From Candidatus Dependentiae bacterium (GTDB lineage Bacteria; Babelota; Babeliae; Babelales; RVW-14): a stretch of DNA of 64,000 nucleotides. Where the stretch lies: contig JAFEAY010000028.1 in assembly GCA_018266175.1 (NCBI GenBank), forward strand, positions 57,716 to 121,715. Reading direction: 5' to 3'. The position numbers and the translations under genes are program-made. A model generated the notes under the pieces. That model was not told the origin of the DNA and made no database searches. It saw only the letters and a program-made list of their open reading frames with translations. Positions within the stretch are counted from its first letter, which is position 1; every line of letters starts with the position of its first letter. This document shows positions 34,137 to 42,142 of this stretch, one piece after another.

Positions 34137-34877
34137 TTATACGAACATTTTGATAATAGCTTCTGGAGTTGTAGAAAAAGTTTCTGCCAACCAGGTAACA
34201 ACTTCTGGGCAGTAAGGAAGATTTTGGCAAATTGCAGGAAGGCAACCGCGGAGGTCTTCTAGGCTGCATGGGCATTGCTTCCAAAAATCATGAATATTGC
34301 ACAGTTGCTCTTTCGTACAATATTCTAAAATTCCATCTTTACAAAGCTCGGTGCACGCTGTCATATTATGCCATATTGTACAAAGCTCTTCTTTTGTACA
34401 ATATTCTAAAATTCCATATTTACAAAGCTCTGTGCATACCGCTTCATAAATATTTTTATAAGGTATCATAACTGGAAATGCAGCTATTATACGAAGAAGA
34501 GCATAACGTTTCTTGTTTGGTAATTGACGTTCTGCTTGATTGCCTTCATTTTCATTGGCATTATCTATTAGATTCTGATTTTGATCTTCTTGAATAATAA
34601 TATTGTCATTCTTCTGTATCAAGTTATTCTTCTGTATCAAGTTATTGTTCTCTATAACGTGTTCTTCAAATATCATTTCAGGCAAATTCTGTGCTTGATT
34701 TTGAGCTTGAGCAGATTTTTTTACCTGAGCTTTTTCTTGTGCTTTTTTTACTCGAGCACATCGTGTTTTCTTTTGAACTTCTTTTATTGCTCTTTTTCGA
34801 TCTTGATTACCAAAAAGTTGTATATTAGCGGACAGAGAAAGTAACAATAATATTGAAATAAAACGGATCGTTTTCAT
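34137..34877 (-). CDS. Exported protein with tandem Cys-rich repeat
   Basis: 246 residues from ATG 34877, which follows GGAGG. Signal peptide (FISILLLLSLSANIQLFG); a Lys/Ala/Gln-rich basic stretch (about 25-60); an Asn/Gln/Ile stretch with a direct repeat NNLIQKNNLIQK (about 75-115). A C-terminal half holds two near-identical copies of CTELCK(Y/D)GILEYCTKE(E/Q)LC at about 147-190. The duplication is visible at DNA level around 34310-34350 and 34375-34440. At least twelve Cys in about 100 residues suggest a disulphide-rich extracytoplasmic fold. No family recognised. A promoter lies at 34917-34945. Confidence 0.7.
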   Translation of the reverse strand: MKTIRFISILLLLSLSANIQLFGNQDRKRAIKEVQKKTRCARVKKAQEKAQVKKSAQAQNQAQNLPEMIFEEHVIENNNLIQKNNLIQKNDNIIIQEDQNQNLIDNANENEGNQAERQLPNKKRYALLRIIAAFPVMIPYKNIYEAVCTELCKYGILEYCTKEELCTIWHNMTACTELCKDGILEYCTKEQLCNIHDFWKQCPCSLEDLRGCLPAICQNLPYCPEVVTWLAETFSTTPEAIIKMFV

Positions 34878-34916
34878 GGTATAACCTCCATAGATATTAA
34901 ATATAACCATAACAAC

Positions 34917-34945
34917 AGTATTTACTATTTGAAATAATTAGTCAA
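34917..34945 (-). promoter_or_regulatory. Putative promoter of the 34137 gene
   Basis: Minus strand TTGACT (34945-34940), 17 bp, AATACT (34922-34917). It gives a leader of about 35 nt. Confidence 0.45.
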
Positions 34946-34993
34946 ACGGGGTATCCGAGGATTGGTTAATAGTGTAATTTTAAGTATTTATTG

Positions 34994-35015
34994 GGCATCA
35001 GAGAGATGCCTTTTT
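34994..35015 (+). terminator. Hairpin with + strand T-run, no + gene upstream
   Basis: GGCATC-AGAGA-GATGCC followed by TTTTT has intrinsic-terminator form on the + strand. Genes on both sides are on the minus strand, so it could end antisense transcripts. On the minus strand it could act weakly after yidD. Confidence 0.45.
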
Positions 35016-35050
35016 GTTAAATGAGGTTCAATAAAAAGTGGTTCTAATGA

Positions 35051-35281
35051 CTAGGACTTTATGGAGTGCTTCCACCACCATGCCCGAATAAGTCCTCCTA
35101 GTGGGTTGCAGCTGAGCAAGCGAAGTGAGGTGAGCGCAAAGGCTAACGGCCATGACTTGGTTTGGAATGCTTTTCCAGCGTATTGGCTGCAGGTAACAGG
35201 GTAGATGCAGACATCGTACGAGCCCAGGAGCGGGCGAGCTGCGCCATACAAAAATTGAATGATTCTATAAAATCTATTCAT
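35051..35281 (-). CDS. yidD: Membrane protein insertion efficiency factor YidD
   Basis: 76 residues. It has the compact YidD pattern: amphipathic N-terminal helix (RIIQFLYGAARPLLG), IYPVTCSQYAGKAF (usually PTCSxYA; Val is inserted before Thr), a conserved helix, then LLSCNPLGGLIRAWW. YidD helps membrane protein insertion on the inner face of the membrane. It follows rnpA by 5 bp in the conserved rpmH-rnpA-yidD order. The yidC gene that normally comes next is absent here. Confidence 0.92.
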   Translation of the reverse strand: MNRFYRIIQFLYGAARPLLGSYDVCIYPVTCSQYAGKAFQTKSWPLAFALTSLRLLSCNPLGGLIRAWWWKHSIKS

Positions 35282-35286
35282 AGAGA

Positions 35287-35703
35287 TTAATCTTTTAGCG
35301 GGATATTTGTATTTAAAAATTCTTTGATCTGATCAAATGAAAGCGCCTTTGCTTGAGCATAGACAATCAAAACCGATTCAATTGGGTGAAGGTAGAGCTT
35401 GCTCTCATAAAAAATAGCTTTTACTTGTCTTCGAAATCGATTGCGTGCACAGGCGTTACCAAATTTTTTTGGGATAACAACCAAGAGCTTACCGTGCTGA
35501 ACATGTGGATCTTCGAAGGAAGCGTTCTGGTCTGTTAGGATCGGAGCATTCGGAATGGTTTGATCTGGAATTGAGTTTAGAATAGAAAGAGGGGCTTGTA
35601 ATAATTTAAGCCCCAAACTTTTTTTCTTGAGCTTTGCTTTGCTATAAAGATGAGCTACTTCTGATCGCGAAAAATTGAATAATGCAGAAATGCGTACCAT
35701 CAT
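35287..35703 (-). CDS. rnpA: Ribonuclease P protein component
   Basis: 138 residues with ATG 35703 (ATG 35700 and an upstream TTG at 35715 are alternatives; no clear ribosome site). The protein binds RNase P RNA and helps 5' tRNA maturation. The RNR signature region LLVVIPKKFGNACARNRFRR is present at about residue 85-105. The N-terminus resembles the usual RF-x-x-V start only weakly. A stretch of about 35 residues in the middle (SILNSIPDQTIPNAPIL) is longer than in most RnpA. It lies between rpmH and yidD. Confidence 0.9.
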   Translation of the reverse strand: MMVRISALFNFSRSEVAHLYSKAKLKKKSLGLKLLQAPLSILNSIPDQTIPNAPILTDQNASFEDPHVQHGKLLVVIPKKFGNACARNRFRRQVKAIFYESKLYLHPIESVLIVYAQAKALSFDQIKEFLNTNIPLKD

Positions 35704-35727
35704 AAGCAAATACAAATAAACGTCGGC

Positions 35728-35862
35728 TTAGACAGCCAGGCGTGTACGGCCTTTTGCTCGTCGACGGTTAATAATTTTGCGACCGTCACTGGTCTTCATA
35801 CGTTTTCTAAAGCCGTGCTTTTTCTTACGTTTACGATTACTTGGCTGATAGGTTACTGACAT
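35728..35862 (-). CDS. rpmH: 50S ribosomal protein L34
   Basis: 44 residues, too short for many gene finders. Start [20 protein letters not shown], continuing [19 protein letters not shown]: a full match to bacterial L34. AAAGGAGC precedes ATG 35862, and a sigma-70-type promoter lies at 35914-35942. First gene of the rpmH-rnpA-yidD operon. Confidence 0.97.
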   Translation of the reverse strand: MSVTYQPSNRKRKKKHGFRKRMKTSDGRKIINRRRAKGRTRLAV

Positions 35863-35913
35863 AGCAAGCTCCTTTAGGGAATTTAATACAAGAACTCATT
35901 TCAAGTTTGAATA

Positions 35914-35942
35914 AGTCTAGCCTATAAAACTCGAGTCGGCAA
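35914..35942 (-). promoter_or_regulatory. rpmH operon promoter
   Basis: Minus strand TTGCCG (35942-35937), 17-bp spacer, TAGACT (35919-35914). It gives a leader of about 45 nt before ATG 35862. Confidence 0.55.
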
Positions 35943-35988
35943 GCTAGAATGCACCCTGTAAACACTATTTTTTACTCTATAAATGAAT

Positions 35989-36028
35989 AACCCGCCAATA
36001 TGTTTCAATCTGAATATATTGGCGGGTT
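35989..36028. terminator. 13-bp hairpin between the rpmH operon and the trigger-factor-like gene
   Basis: AACCCGCCAATAT (35989-36001) pairs with ATATTGGCGGGTT (36016-36028), loop 14 nt. It lies just after the 36034 gene on the minus strand. The T-run (TGTTTTT) is on the + strand side, so termination may be bidirectional. Confidence 0.65.
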
Positions 36029-36033
36029 TGTTT

Positions 36034-37422
36034 TTAGCGTGTAAGCATAAGAATGATATGGTTTAATGTTTTTTCACGCATAATCGTTTGCTCTAAAATT
36101 CCAGTACTTACGGGTCTATTTGCTTCATCGATCTGTTCCAAAAGTGGTTTGAAGTAGATAAACTCTCGTAATCGCTTGTTATTAAAAAGATGAAGATATT
36201 GTTGCATATCTTTCATGTCGCATCGAACATTTTCTTGAGTTGCAATTTGATCGATGATGATCTCTTCTTTCAGCTGTTTTTCAGCCAAAAGTTCAACTTG
36301 TTGAAGGAAATCTTTTTGAGATTTATATACTTGATAGTCGGTTTGTCGCATAAGAACTAAAAGAATATCTTCTTGTCGCCTGAGTACCAAATGTTTAGGA
36401 ACTTCAAAACGGTGCTTTGCTAAGAAGAGATGGAAAATTTCTTCAATGATTGTTTTACGTTGTGAAATATCATTTCGATACGAAAAAACTTCCATGAGTT
36501 TGTTATGGATGTCCAATTTATTTTTGAGTTTGAACATTCCTCTGAAGTGTTCAAGTGACAGATGTGTTCCCTTAGTAATTGCCTTAATGGTAATGCGGAA
36601 ATTGAATTGCTTAGGGTTGTAGTTGTCAACATTTGCATCATCAAGATCGAAAGTATTCGTGATAAATGATTCACCGACTCCTTTTCCAAGAAAAAGGAAT
36701 GAGAATTGATTGGGAATATCTTTTGTTTTAATTTTAACCCAAAAATCTGAAAGCTCTTCAAAAATGGGGTTATTAAGTCTATCAAGAGCTAACGCATTGA
36801 AGAGTACCCAATCGCTATCTTCAATATTGTTATTTTTTTGCTTTTTGGTTGCAGCAGTTTCATTTTCTAAGAAATGAATAACTTGTTTATCGAGGTCTTT
36901 ATATTTTTTTCGCTTAGGAGATTTAAAGGAAAAGTGTTTCCATTCTTTTAATTCAATTGGGTCGGCAATTGAAAGATCAAAGTGATACGATAAAGCTCCT
37001 GCGGAATCTTCTTCAATAGAGGTTAAACGTGGGTAGTTGGCATAAGGAATTTTATGCTCAAGGGCTTTATGTAATAAAAAATCAATAACTGCATGACGAA
37101 AGAGAAAATTTTTTACTTTTTTAGAAATCTCCATCTTGTAGTGTTCTTGAATATACTCTGAAGGAATAAGGCTGGTAGAAAATCCTTCAAGTGAGCCTTG
37201 TGTAAATAAATCAATTGTTTGAGCATATGTTTTTTTTGCTACATGACTTCCAACTTGAATGATAATTTTTATCAAGTGGGATGATGTTGGAACATGAGAA
37301 AAAGATAGGTAGTGATGTACTAAACTTGCTTGTTTGCTTGTGTCATTACTCTTGGGTGTACTTTGGTTTTCTTCAGATAAAATCGCCTCTGGCATAAGAG
37401 CGTTTGAAAAAGTATCAACCAT
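36034..37422 (-). CDS. Divergent trigger factor-like chaperone
   Basis: 462 residues from ATG 37422 (AAAGGAG upstream; the open frame beyond is leader). Length and order match trigger factor. A ribosome-binding-like N-domain (about 35-130) has LEGFSTSLIPSEYIQEHYK in place of the usual GFRxGxxP and is followed by the typical helix ISKKVKNFLFRHAVIDFLLHKAL. A degenerate FKBP-like segment (about 230-310; FLGKGVGESFITNTF) comes next, then a helical C-domain (about 320-440) with the family-like HRFEVPKHLVLRRQEDIL. Trigger factor folds nascent chains at the ribosome exit. Here the Arg-Lys that contacts L23 is lost, so ribosome docking may be changed. The call rests on layout more than on strong motifs. 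Confidence 0.6.
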   Translation of the reverse strand: MVDTFSNALMPEAILSEENQSTPKSNDTSKQASLVHHYLSFSHVPTSSHLIKIIIQVGSHVAKKTYAQTIDLFTQGSLEGFSTSLIPSEYIQEHYKMEISKKVKNFLFRHAVIDFLLHKALEHKIPYANYPRLTSIEEDSAGALSYHFDLSIADPIELKEWKHFSFKSPKRKKYKDLDKQVIHFLENETAATKKQKNNNIEDSDWVLFNALALDRLNNPIFEELSDFWVKIKTKDIPNQFSFLFLGKGVGESFITNTFDLDDANVDNYNPKQFNFRITIKAITKGTHLSLEHFRGMFKLKNKLDIHNKLMEVFSYRNDISQRKTIIEEIFHLFLAKHRFEVPKHLVLRRQEDILLVLMRQTDYQVYKSQKDFLQQVELLAEKQLKEEIIIDQIATQENVRCDMKDMQQYLHLFNNKRLREFIYFKPLLEQIDEANRPVSTGILEQTIMREKTLNHIILMLTR

Positions 37423-37559
37423 GGCATCTCCTTTTTTTGTCCGAGCCTTCATTCGTACTGTCTCGGGGGAACATCGATGATAGGTATGAAAAGTTCAGTA
37501 TAAAAAAATGATCATACATGACGTCAAGTTTTGTTATGTATAGAGAGCTTGAGATGCTA

Positions 37560-37646
37560 TGGTGCAAGAGGGGGGACTCGAACCCCCATCCTCTTTCGAG
37601 GGCTGGCTCCTAAGGCCAGTGCGTCTACCAGTTTCGCCACTCTTGC
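37560..37646 (-). tRNA. tRNA-Leu (anticodon TAG)
   Basis: Seven-bp acceptor stem GCAAGAG/CTCTTGC, D-arm with AACTGGTAGAC, anticodon stem CTGGC/GCCAG with loop CTTAGGA (anticodon TAG), a long variable arm (CCTCGAAAGAGG) as in class II tRNAs, and TPsiC loop GTTCGAGTC. The CCA end is encoded (37562-37560). Reads CUA codons. Confidence 0.96.
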
Positions 37647-37757
37647 GTGAAATGAACTATTCGATGTGCATAGAGGAGATATCGTTTGGAGTATGAAAAA
37701 ACAAGTAAAGCTCAGCCTATAAAAAATTGGCCTGCCAACCGTAGCCTGGGCAGAGGT

Positions 37758-37833
37758 TGGTGGGTCGCCAGGGACTCGAACCCTGAACCTGCAGATTAAG
37801 AGTCTGTTGCTCTACCAATTGAGCTAGCAACCC
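37758..37833 (-). tRNA. tRNA-Lys (anticodon CTT)
   Basis: Acceptor GGGTTGC/GCGACCC with one G-U pair, D-arm TAGCTCAATTGGTAGAGCA, anticodon loop CTCTTAA (anticodon CTT), TPsiC arm GGTTCGAGTCC. The CCA end is encoded. Reads AAG; it is relevant to the many Lys-rich proteins here, although the tails use mostly AAA by eye. Confidence 0.95.
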
Positions 37834-37910
37834 ATTCAAATATTGTTCAATGATAGCTTAAAGTATGCCAATGCATCTGTCTAGTACCTAATCTCAGAAA
37901 AATATTTTTT

Positions 37911-39080
37911 TTAATTATCATCTAAGTCAAACAAAATAACGGTGACGGTTTGATTGCCGACATCTTGTATGGAGAAAGCTTTCTCAACGAGTTTTTGGGC
38001 TATGTACTGAGTAACTTGACAAGATGGCTCATCTGTCTGAAATTTCTCGTATGCTTCAATTAAAAATTGATTTACTAAGTTGCCAACTGCTTCAGGTTCC
38101 ATGACAAGCCAAAGATTTTTTGATGCTAGAACAGCAGCAGAGGCAAATTTGGGTAGATGAATTTTGCATATGAAAGGATCTGGAATAAGATAGGGTGCAA
38201 ATCGATGGTCGCAAACTCCGCGGCTTGGCTTTATTAATTCACCGCTTCCATCGGCGTGAGATTTTGATAAATAGACCGACTGAAGCATAACCTCTTTAAT
38301 GCTACCATCTCCAGTGAGCCGCCTCACGATATCGTCTTTCATTCGAGGGCTTGATGTAATTGAATCGTCTTCAATGCGAGGATATTGAATAATACGCGAT
38401 ACACCTCGAGGACTTGCGGCTAATTCTTGGGGGATATATGAAGTTTGTTTTTCATAAGAATTTGAAATAGTTGTATGAGCCTTAATCGAGCGACTTCTTG
38501 AGCGATGAGACAACTGCCTTTGAGAGCTTGAAGGATAATGATCATCGCGAGGACTTGTTGAGATAATACTGCATGCATCATCCATGAGTCCTTTTAAACG
38601 ATCAAGCTCTTGGTCAACTGTGTGAATTTGACTTAATAGATTTGGCAGAAGTTTTTCGCCATCAAAGTTATAAAATACGGCTTGAACATCACCAGCATTT
38701 GCTCCATAGAGTACCTCATCTTTAACTAAAATAACCCCTACCGTTGCGCCATCATCTTGTCCTTCGTACTTTATATGGGTTTTTATAAACCCATTAAAAA
38801 GTGCAATTTCAGGACTGTGCATGAAATTCTCATCATTAACAATATTGATGTAAAGATTCTGAGCAATGAAGTTAGCCGCATTTGGTTTAATATGACCGTC
38901 ATAGACACCGGCATAAAAAATATCATCGTTATTATGTGTGTCATGAGCATCAAGCATTTCTGGACGTAAGGCTCCCGGTGTACTGTAGGTTCCACAAAAA
39001 ATACCAAGTGGAAATATATGGTGAGTGTTTGTTATCATTAAGATGCAAGCGATTGAAGTAACTTTTTTCAAGAAGTTCAT
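37911..39080 (-). CDS. Exported PP2C-like Ser/Thr phosphatase, divergent
   Basis: 389 residues from ATG 39080. Signal peptide (ACILMITNTHHIFPLG). PP2C motifs are recognisable but altered: FYAGVYDGHIKPNAANFIAQNL (usual VYDGHGG) near residue 58, GATVGVILVKDEVLYGANAGD near 110 (usual GSTA...NxGDSR), and the final VGNQTVTVILFDL where most have DNxTxIxV. The first metal Asp (DGH) is kept; the last metal Asp of the DN motif appears replaced. A Ser/Arg-rich insert (about 175-260; SSSQRQLSHRSRSRSIK) interrupts the fold. It may be a weak enzyme or pseudophosphatase acting outside the cytoplasm. Confidence 0.7.
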   Translation of the reverse strand: MNFLKKVTSIACILMITNTHHIFPLGIFCGTYSTPGALRPEMLDAHDTHNNDDIFYAGVYDGHIKPNAANFIAQNLYINIVNDENFMHSPEIALFNGFIKTHIKYEGQDDGATVGVILVKDEVLYGANAGDVQAVFYNFDGEKLLPNLLSQIHTVDQELDRLKGLMDDACSIISTSPRDDHYPSSSQRQLSHRSRSRSIKAHTTISNSYEKQTSYIPQELAASPRGVSRIIQYPRIEDDSITSSPRMKDDIVRRLTGDGSIKEVMLQSVYLSKSHADGSGELIKPSRGVCDHRFAPYLIPDPFICKIHLPKFASAAVLASKNLWLVMEPEAVGNLVNQFLIEAYEKFQTDEPSCQVTQYIAQKLVEKAFSIQDVGNQTVTVILFDLDDN

Positions 39081-39218
39081 AGGGAAACCTTTCAAATCTG
39101 GGTGCTGCAAGATAAATAATTAGTGCATTTTATATGATGCTTACAATAAAAAAGCAAGTAAAAAAAAGTAAGTAAATAGAGAGCTATTTTTTAAATCTAT
39201 TTGCATCTGATGTGATTG

Positions 39219-39227
39219 TGGTAGAAT
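39219..39227 (+). promoter_or_regulatory. Extended -10 promoter of ruvB
   Basis: TGGTAGAAT is an extended -10 (TGn plus TAGAAT). The upstream TTGCAT at 39201 is only 15 bp away, so the -35 is weak. The start site is about 30 bp before ATG 39263. Confidence 0.4.
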
Positions 39228-39262
39228 GAGGTGATTAAGGTCCTCTGTAACCATATTTTCAG

Positions 39263-40309
39263 ATGAGTACTATGAAATTAGAAGCCCCCATTGAACTTTT
39301 AAGCTTGCAAGAGACGCCAGAAGATCGGTTGAATATTTTTGAACCGAGTTCATTTGATGATTATCTTGGGCAAACGCTCATCAAAGAAAAATTAAAAGTT
39401 TTTGTTGCAGCTGCAAAAATGCGCAGCGAACCATTGGATCATCTTTTGTTGTTTGGTCCTCCTGGACTCGGAAAGACAACGCTTGCAAAAGTTATGGGTA
39501 AAGAACTTGGAGCTCCGGTCAAGATAACCAGTGCGCCGGTACTTGAGCGGATGGGTGACTTGGTTGCTATTCTTTCGGGACTTGCAATCAATGAAATTTT
39601 ATTCATTGATGAAATTCATCGACTTCCAAAAAACGTTGAAGAGGTTCTTTATACCGCAATGGAAAACTTTTGTGTTGACGTGATCATTGGACAAGGTGCT
39701 GGTGCAAAATCGATTCGTTTGCCACTTAATCCCTTTACATTGATTGGTGCAACAACCAAAACATCGCTGATTTCAGGGCCACTACAGACGCGTTTTGGCA
39801 TAGTTGAACGACTCAATTTTTATGAATCGGATGAGCTTGCTGCAATCGTTAAACAAAATGCCCAGTTCTTGGGGCTACCTATTTTGCCTGAGGCAACACA
39901 AACTATTGGTCGACGAGCACGCGGCACTCCTCGTATTGTCAAACGTATTTTACGTCGAGTTCGCGATTATGCACAAGTCCATAAGCACAATGTTGTTGAT
40001 ATTGATGTTGTTGATCAAGCACTCAAATTTTTGGGGATTGATGAAGATGGACTCAATCAGCTTGACCGTATGGTGTTGATCCATTTGATCAAAGACTTTG
40101 ATGGTGGACCAGTAGGCATTGAAACGCTTGCAGCCATGACTGGTGAAGACAAAGAAACACTTGAAGATGTCTGTGAACCCTATTTGTTACGCCAAGGGTT
40201 ATTACAAAAAACATCACGAGGGCGCGTGATTCCTCCAAAAAAAATTCCCTTACTGCGCCGAAAACTATTCGGGCAGCAAGGGATTGGTCAGAATGATCTA
40301 TTTGATTAA
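39263..40309 (+). CDS. ruvB: Holliday junction branch migration helicase RuvB
   Basis: 348 residues. Hexameric AAA+ motor that drives branch migration with RuvA. Walker A GPPGLGKTT near residue 65, Walker B ILFIDEIHRLPKNVEE near 112, sensor 1 LIGATTKTSLISGPLQTRFG near 155, and the winged-helix C-domain (DFDGGPVGIETLAAMTGED, LLRQGLLQKTSRGRVI) are complete. No ribosome site is obvious before ATG 39263; ATG 39272 is a second choice. ruvA and ruvC are not in the window. Confidence 0.97.
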   Translation: MSTMKLEAPIELLSLQETPEDRLNIFEPSSFDDYLGQTLIKEKLKVFVAAAKMRSEPLDHLLLFGPPGLGKTTLAKVMGKELGAPVKITSAPVLERMGDLVAILSGLAINEILFIDEIHRLPKNVEEVLYTAMENFCVDVIIGQGAGAKSIRLPLNPFTLIGATTKTSLISGPLQTRFGIVERLNFYESDELAAIVKQNAQFLGLPILPEATQTIGRRARGTPRIVKRILRRVRDYAQVHKHNVVDIDVVDQALKFLGIDEDGLNQLDRMVLIHLIKDFDGGPVGIETLAAMTGEDKETLEDVCEPYLLRQGLLQKTSRGRVIPPKKIPLLRRKLFGQQGIGQNDLFD

Positions 40310-40473
40310 TTCGTGGCTATTATTCTGTAACGACGTTTAATTATTTTTTTTGAGATATCCGTTTGAGATGTTTCTCTTGTAATTTCATCAGGGTGAAGCC
40401 CGCTTCCTTGACGAACTACAAGTTGTACAATTTGTTCTGGTTTGATCTTAAAAAGAGTCCGAGCTCTTTCTAT
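40306..40473 (-). pseudogene. In-frame coding relic directly after the 40474 lipase gene
   Basis: After the TAA of the lipase gene (40474-40476) the same frame stays open for 55 more codons to a second TAA at 40306-40308. It has no ATG. The translation looks like protein and contains LVVRQGSGLHPDEITRET. All three lipases have VRQGxxLxxxEE at the end of their N-terminal region (VRQGTALGSAEEA, VRQGSSLCGEEIK, VRQGIDLCNDEKA). I read it as a remnant of a fourth lipase paralogue, or a C-terminal extension cut by a stop. Confidence 0.4.
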
Positions 40474-42126
40474 TTATTTTTCAGATTTATCTATTTGAGC
40501 AGCAGCTTGTTGTTGCTTTATAAGCTTTCGTTTATTATTCAGAGCAATTCGTATCGCTTTTAAGATTGTTAACTTTGCTTGAGTCACTGTTTTATGCATG
40601 TAATCGAATACTGTATTAAATTCTTCATGTTCATAAATCATTTTTGTTGTTGCAAAAGTTGGAAAAAGAGGAATGTAGACAATTACTGGTACTTCAGGGT
40701 CGGCGGCATCATAGAGCAAGCTTACTTCAGGAGCCGCACCCTCTGGAATACTTGGAAATTTGTATCCTTTGCGCTGTGCATATTCCGCAGCTTTTTTTAA
40801 TGGGCCATAGTTTTTACCAGCGTTACAGACAAAATAAAGATTAACATTACGTCTGAGTAATGGAGGAAATGGTAAATTAAATGCAAATGCGCCATCCATA
40901 AGCGTCAATTTTTTTGAAGAAGCAAAAGGAGAATTTTTGAGCCCATAGGTGAAGTTGGGTACTGTTGCGGGTGAAAGGCGTGCAGTATCAATAATTTTTC
41001 GTTGCTTAGCTGATTGAGTAAGTTCTTTAATATCTTTAACAACGGTGCTATTGATAAGCTGAGCAATATCAGATTTAAGACCTTTTTTTTCAGTTATATT
41101 TTTTATCTCTGTTTCAATTATGGGAAGTGCATTTACAAACACATCACGAATGTTTGCTGCGTATGCTGAACCAAAAAGGCCGAGCATAAAGCCGAGCGTT
41201 TGTTCAGGTGATGCATCAGTTGTTGTTCCGTTATCAAATTTTTTGCCAAACGCTTCGGTTGGAATCCAGCTTTTTAAAAAATCAGATCCAATTTCAAACG
41301 GAGAGTACTCCATCCATTCATAAGGGGTAACACCCGCAATTGATGAAGTAAAAAGAGGGAAAGGGTATTTGCCGCTTCGTGCAGCATCTTGTAAAGATGA
41401 GAGATGCACCTTTTGGTTGTCTTGTGGAAGATCATTAAAGAAACCATCGGCTAAAAATCCCCCCCAAAAATCGCACGCAGATACTGCTTGTCCGCGAGCA
41501 AATTTTTGTACAATTGCTTTTGCAATAGCCTTATGATCCATGGTAAGCAATGTTGTTTCAACTTCGTGTCTGTGAAAAACCTCTTTCATTTCAGAAAGCG
41601 GCCTGTTGTGTGCAAGTATCGAAGCGAGTGACCATGTTGATCCAGAAAGCGTTGCTACATGCGAGCATGCGGGTAACACATTCAGCTCTTCAAGGGCGGT
41701 GAGATATGCTAAGAAAGTAATCATGGCTCGATCGCCACCACCACTAGCAGCAATTGCAATACGAGGAATATCTTGATCTTTCAGAGGGCGGCCAACAAGA
41801 GATTCGATGGTTTTTTTAATAGTTGGTTGTCGCTTGGCAAGAATAGCTTCTTCTGCTGAACCCAATGCAGTTCCTTGTCGAACTGAAATTGGTTCGATGC
41901 TCTTTGGTGTGATCGATAAGGCCTTACGAAGGGCCTTTTGCGCAAGTTTTATTGGTGAGAGCTCTTTTATTGAAAAAGATGCTTGGTTATCTGCTTGAGT
42001 GTTTATTTCTCCTGAAAGTTCTCTGGCAGCTTGAGCCAAATACTTTTGCTCTGTTCGGGCATCTGTTTTATTCATTAAAAAGCATACTATCAAAAGTCCA
42101 TACAGTGAGGAGTATCTTTTATTCAT
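40474..42126 (-). CDS. Exported cPLA2/lysophospholipase-like lipase (copy 1)
   Basis: 550 residues with signal peptide (LLIVCFLMNKTDA). The catalytic domain (about 85-520) resembles the eukaryote-type PLA2_B/cPLA2 group: oxyanion loop IAASGGGDRAM near 128; nucleophile motif VATLSGSTW near 158 (usual GxSGS); YEWMEYSPFEIGSDF near 266; and the Asp region LTLMDGAFAFNLPFPPLLRR near 405, which completes the Ser-Asp dyad. These enzymes cut fatty acids from phospholipids. The N-terminal segment before VRQGTAL is longer than in copies 2 and 3, and a basic C-terminal extension ends NNKRKLIKQQQ. It is the most divergent of three tandem copies, which are separated by only 16 and 63 bp. Confidence 0.85.
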   Translation of the reverse strand: MNKRYSSLYGLLIVCFLMNKTDARTEQKYLAQAARELSGEINTQADNQASFSIKELSPIKLAQKALRKALSITPKSIEPISVRQGTALGSAEEAILAKRQPTIKKTIESLVGRPLKDQDIPRIAIAASGGGDRAMITFLAYLTALEELNVLPACSHVATLSGSTWSLASILAHNRPLSEMKEVFHRHEVETTLLTMDHKAIAKAIVQKFARGQAVSACDFWGGFLADGFFNDLPQDNQKVHLSSLQDAARSGKYPFPLFTSSIAGVTPYEWMEYSPFEIGSDFLKSWIPTEAFGKKFDNGTTTDASPEQTLGFMLGLFGSAYAANIRDVFVNALPIIETEIKNITEKKGLKSDIAQLINSTVVKDIKELTQSAKQRKIIDTARLSPATVPNFTYGLKNSPFASSKKLTLMDGAFAFNLPFPPLLRRNVNLYFVCNAGKNYGPLKKAAEYAQRKGYKFPSIPEGAAPEVSLLYDAADPEVPVIVYIPLFPTFATTKMIYEHEEFNTVFDYMHKTVTQAKLTILKAIRIALNNKRKLIKQQQAAAQIDKSEK

Positions 42127-42142
42127 AATTTTCCTAGCTTAT

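Noticed and set aside
35863-36033. Chromosome origin next to rpmH
   Set aside because: No dnaA gene and no DnaA-box cluster seen.
40306-42126. Recoding of TAA as sense to explain the open frame after lipase copy 1
   Set aside because: TAA, TAG and TGA all end clear genes at expected lengths in the window (for example ruvB, asnS, dcd), so a non-standard code does not fit.
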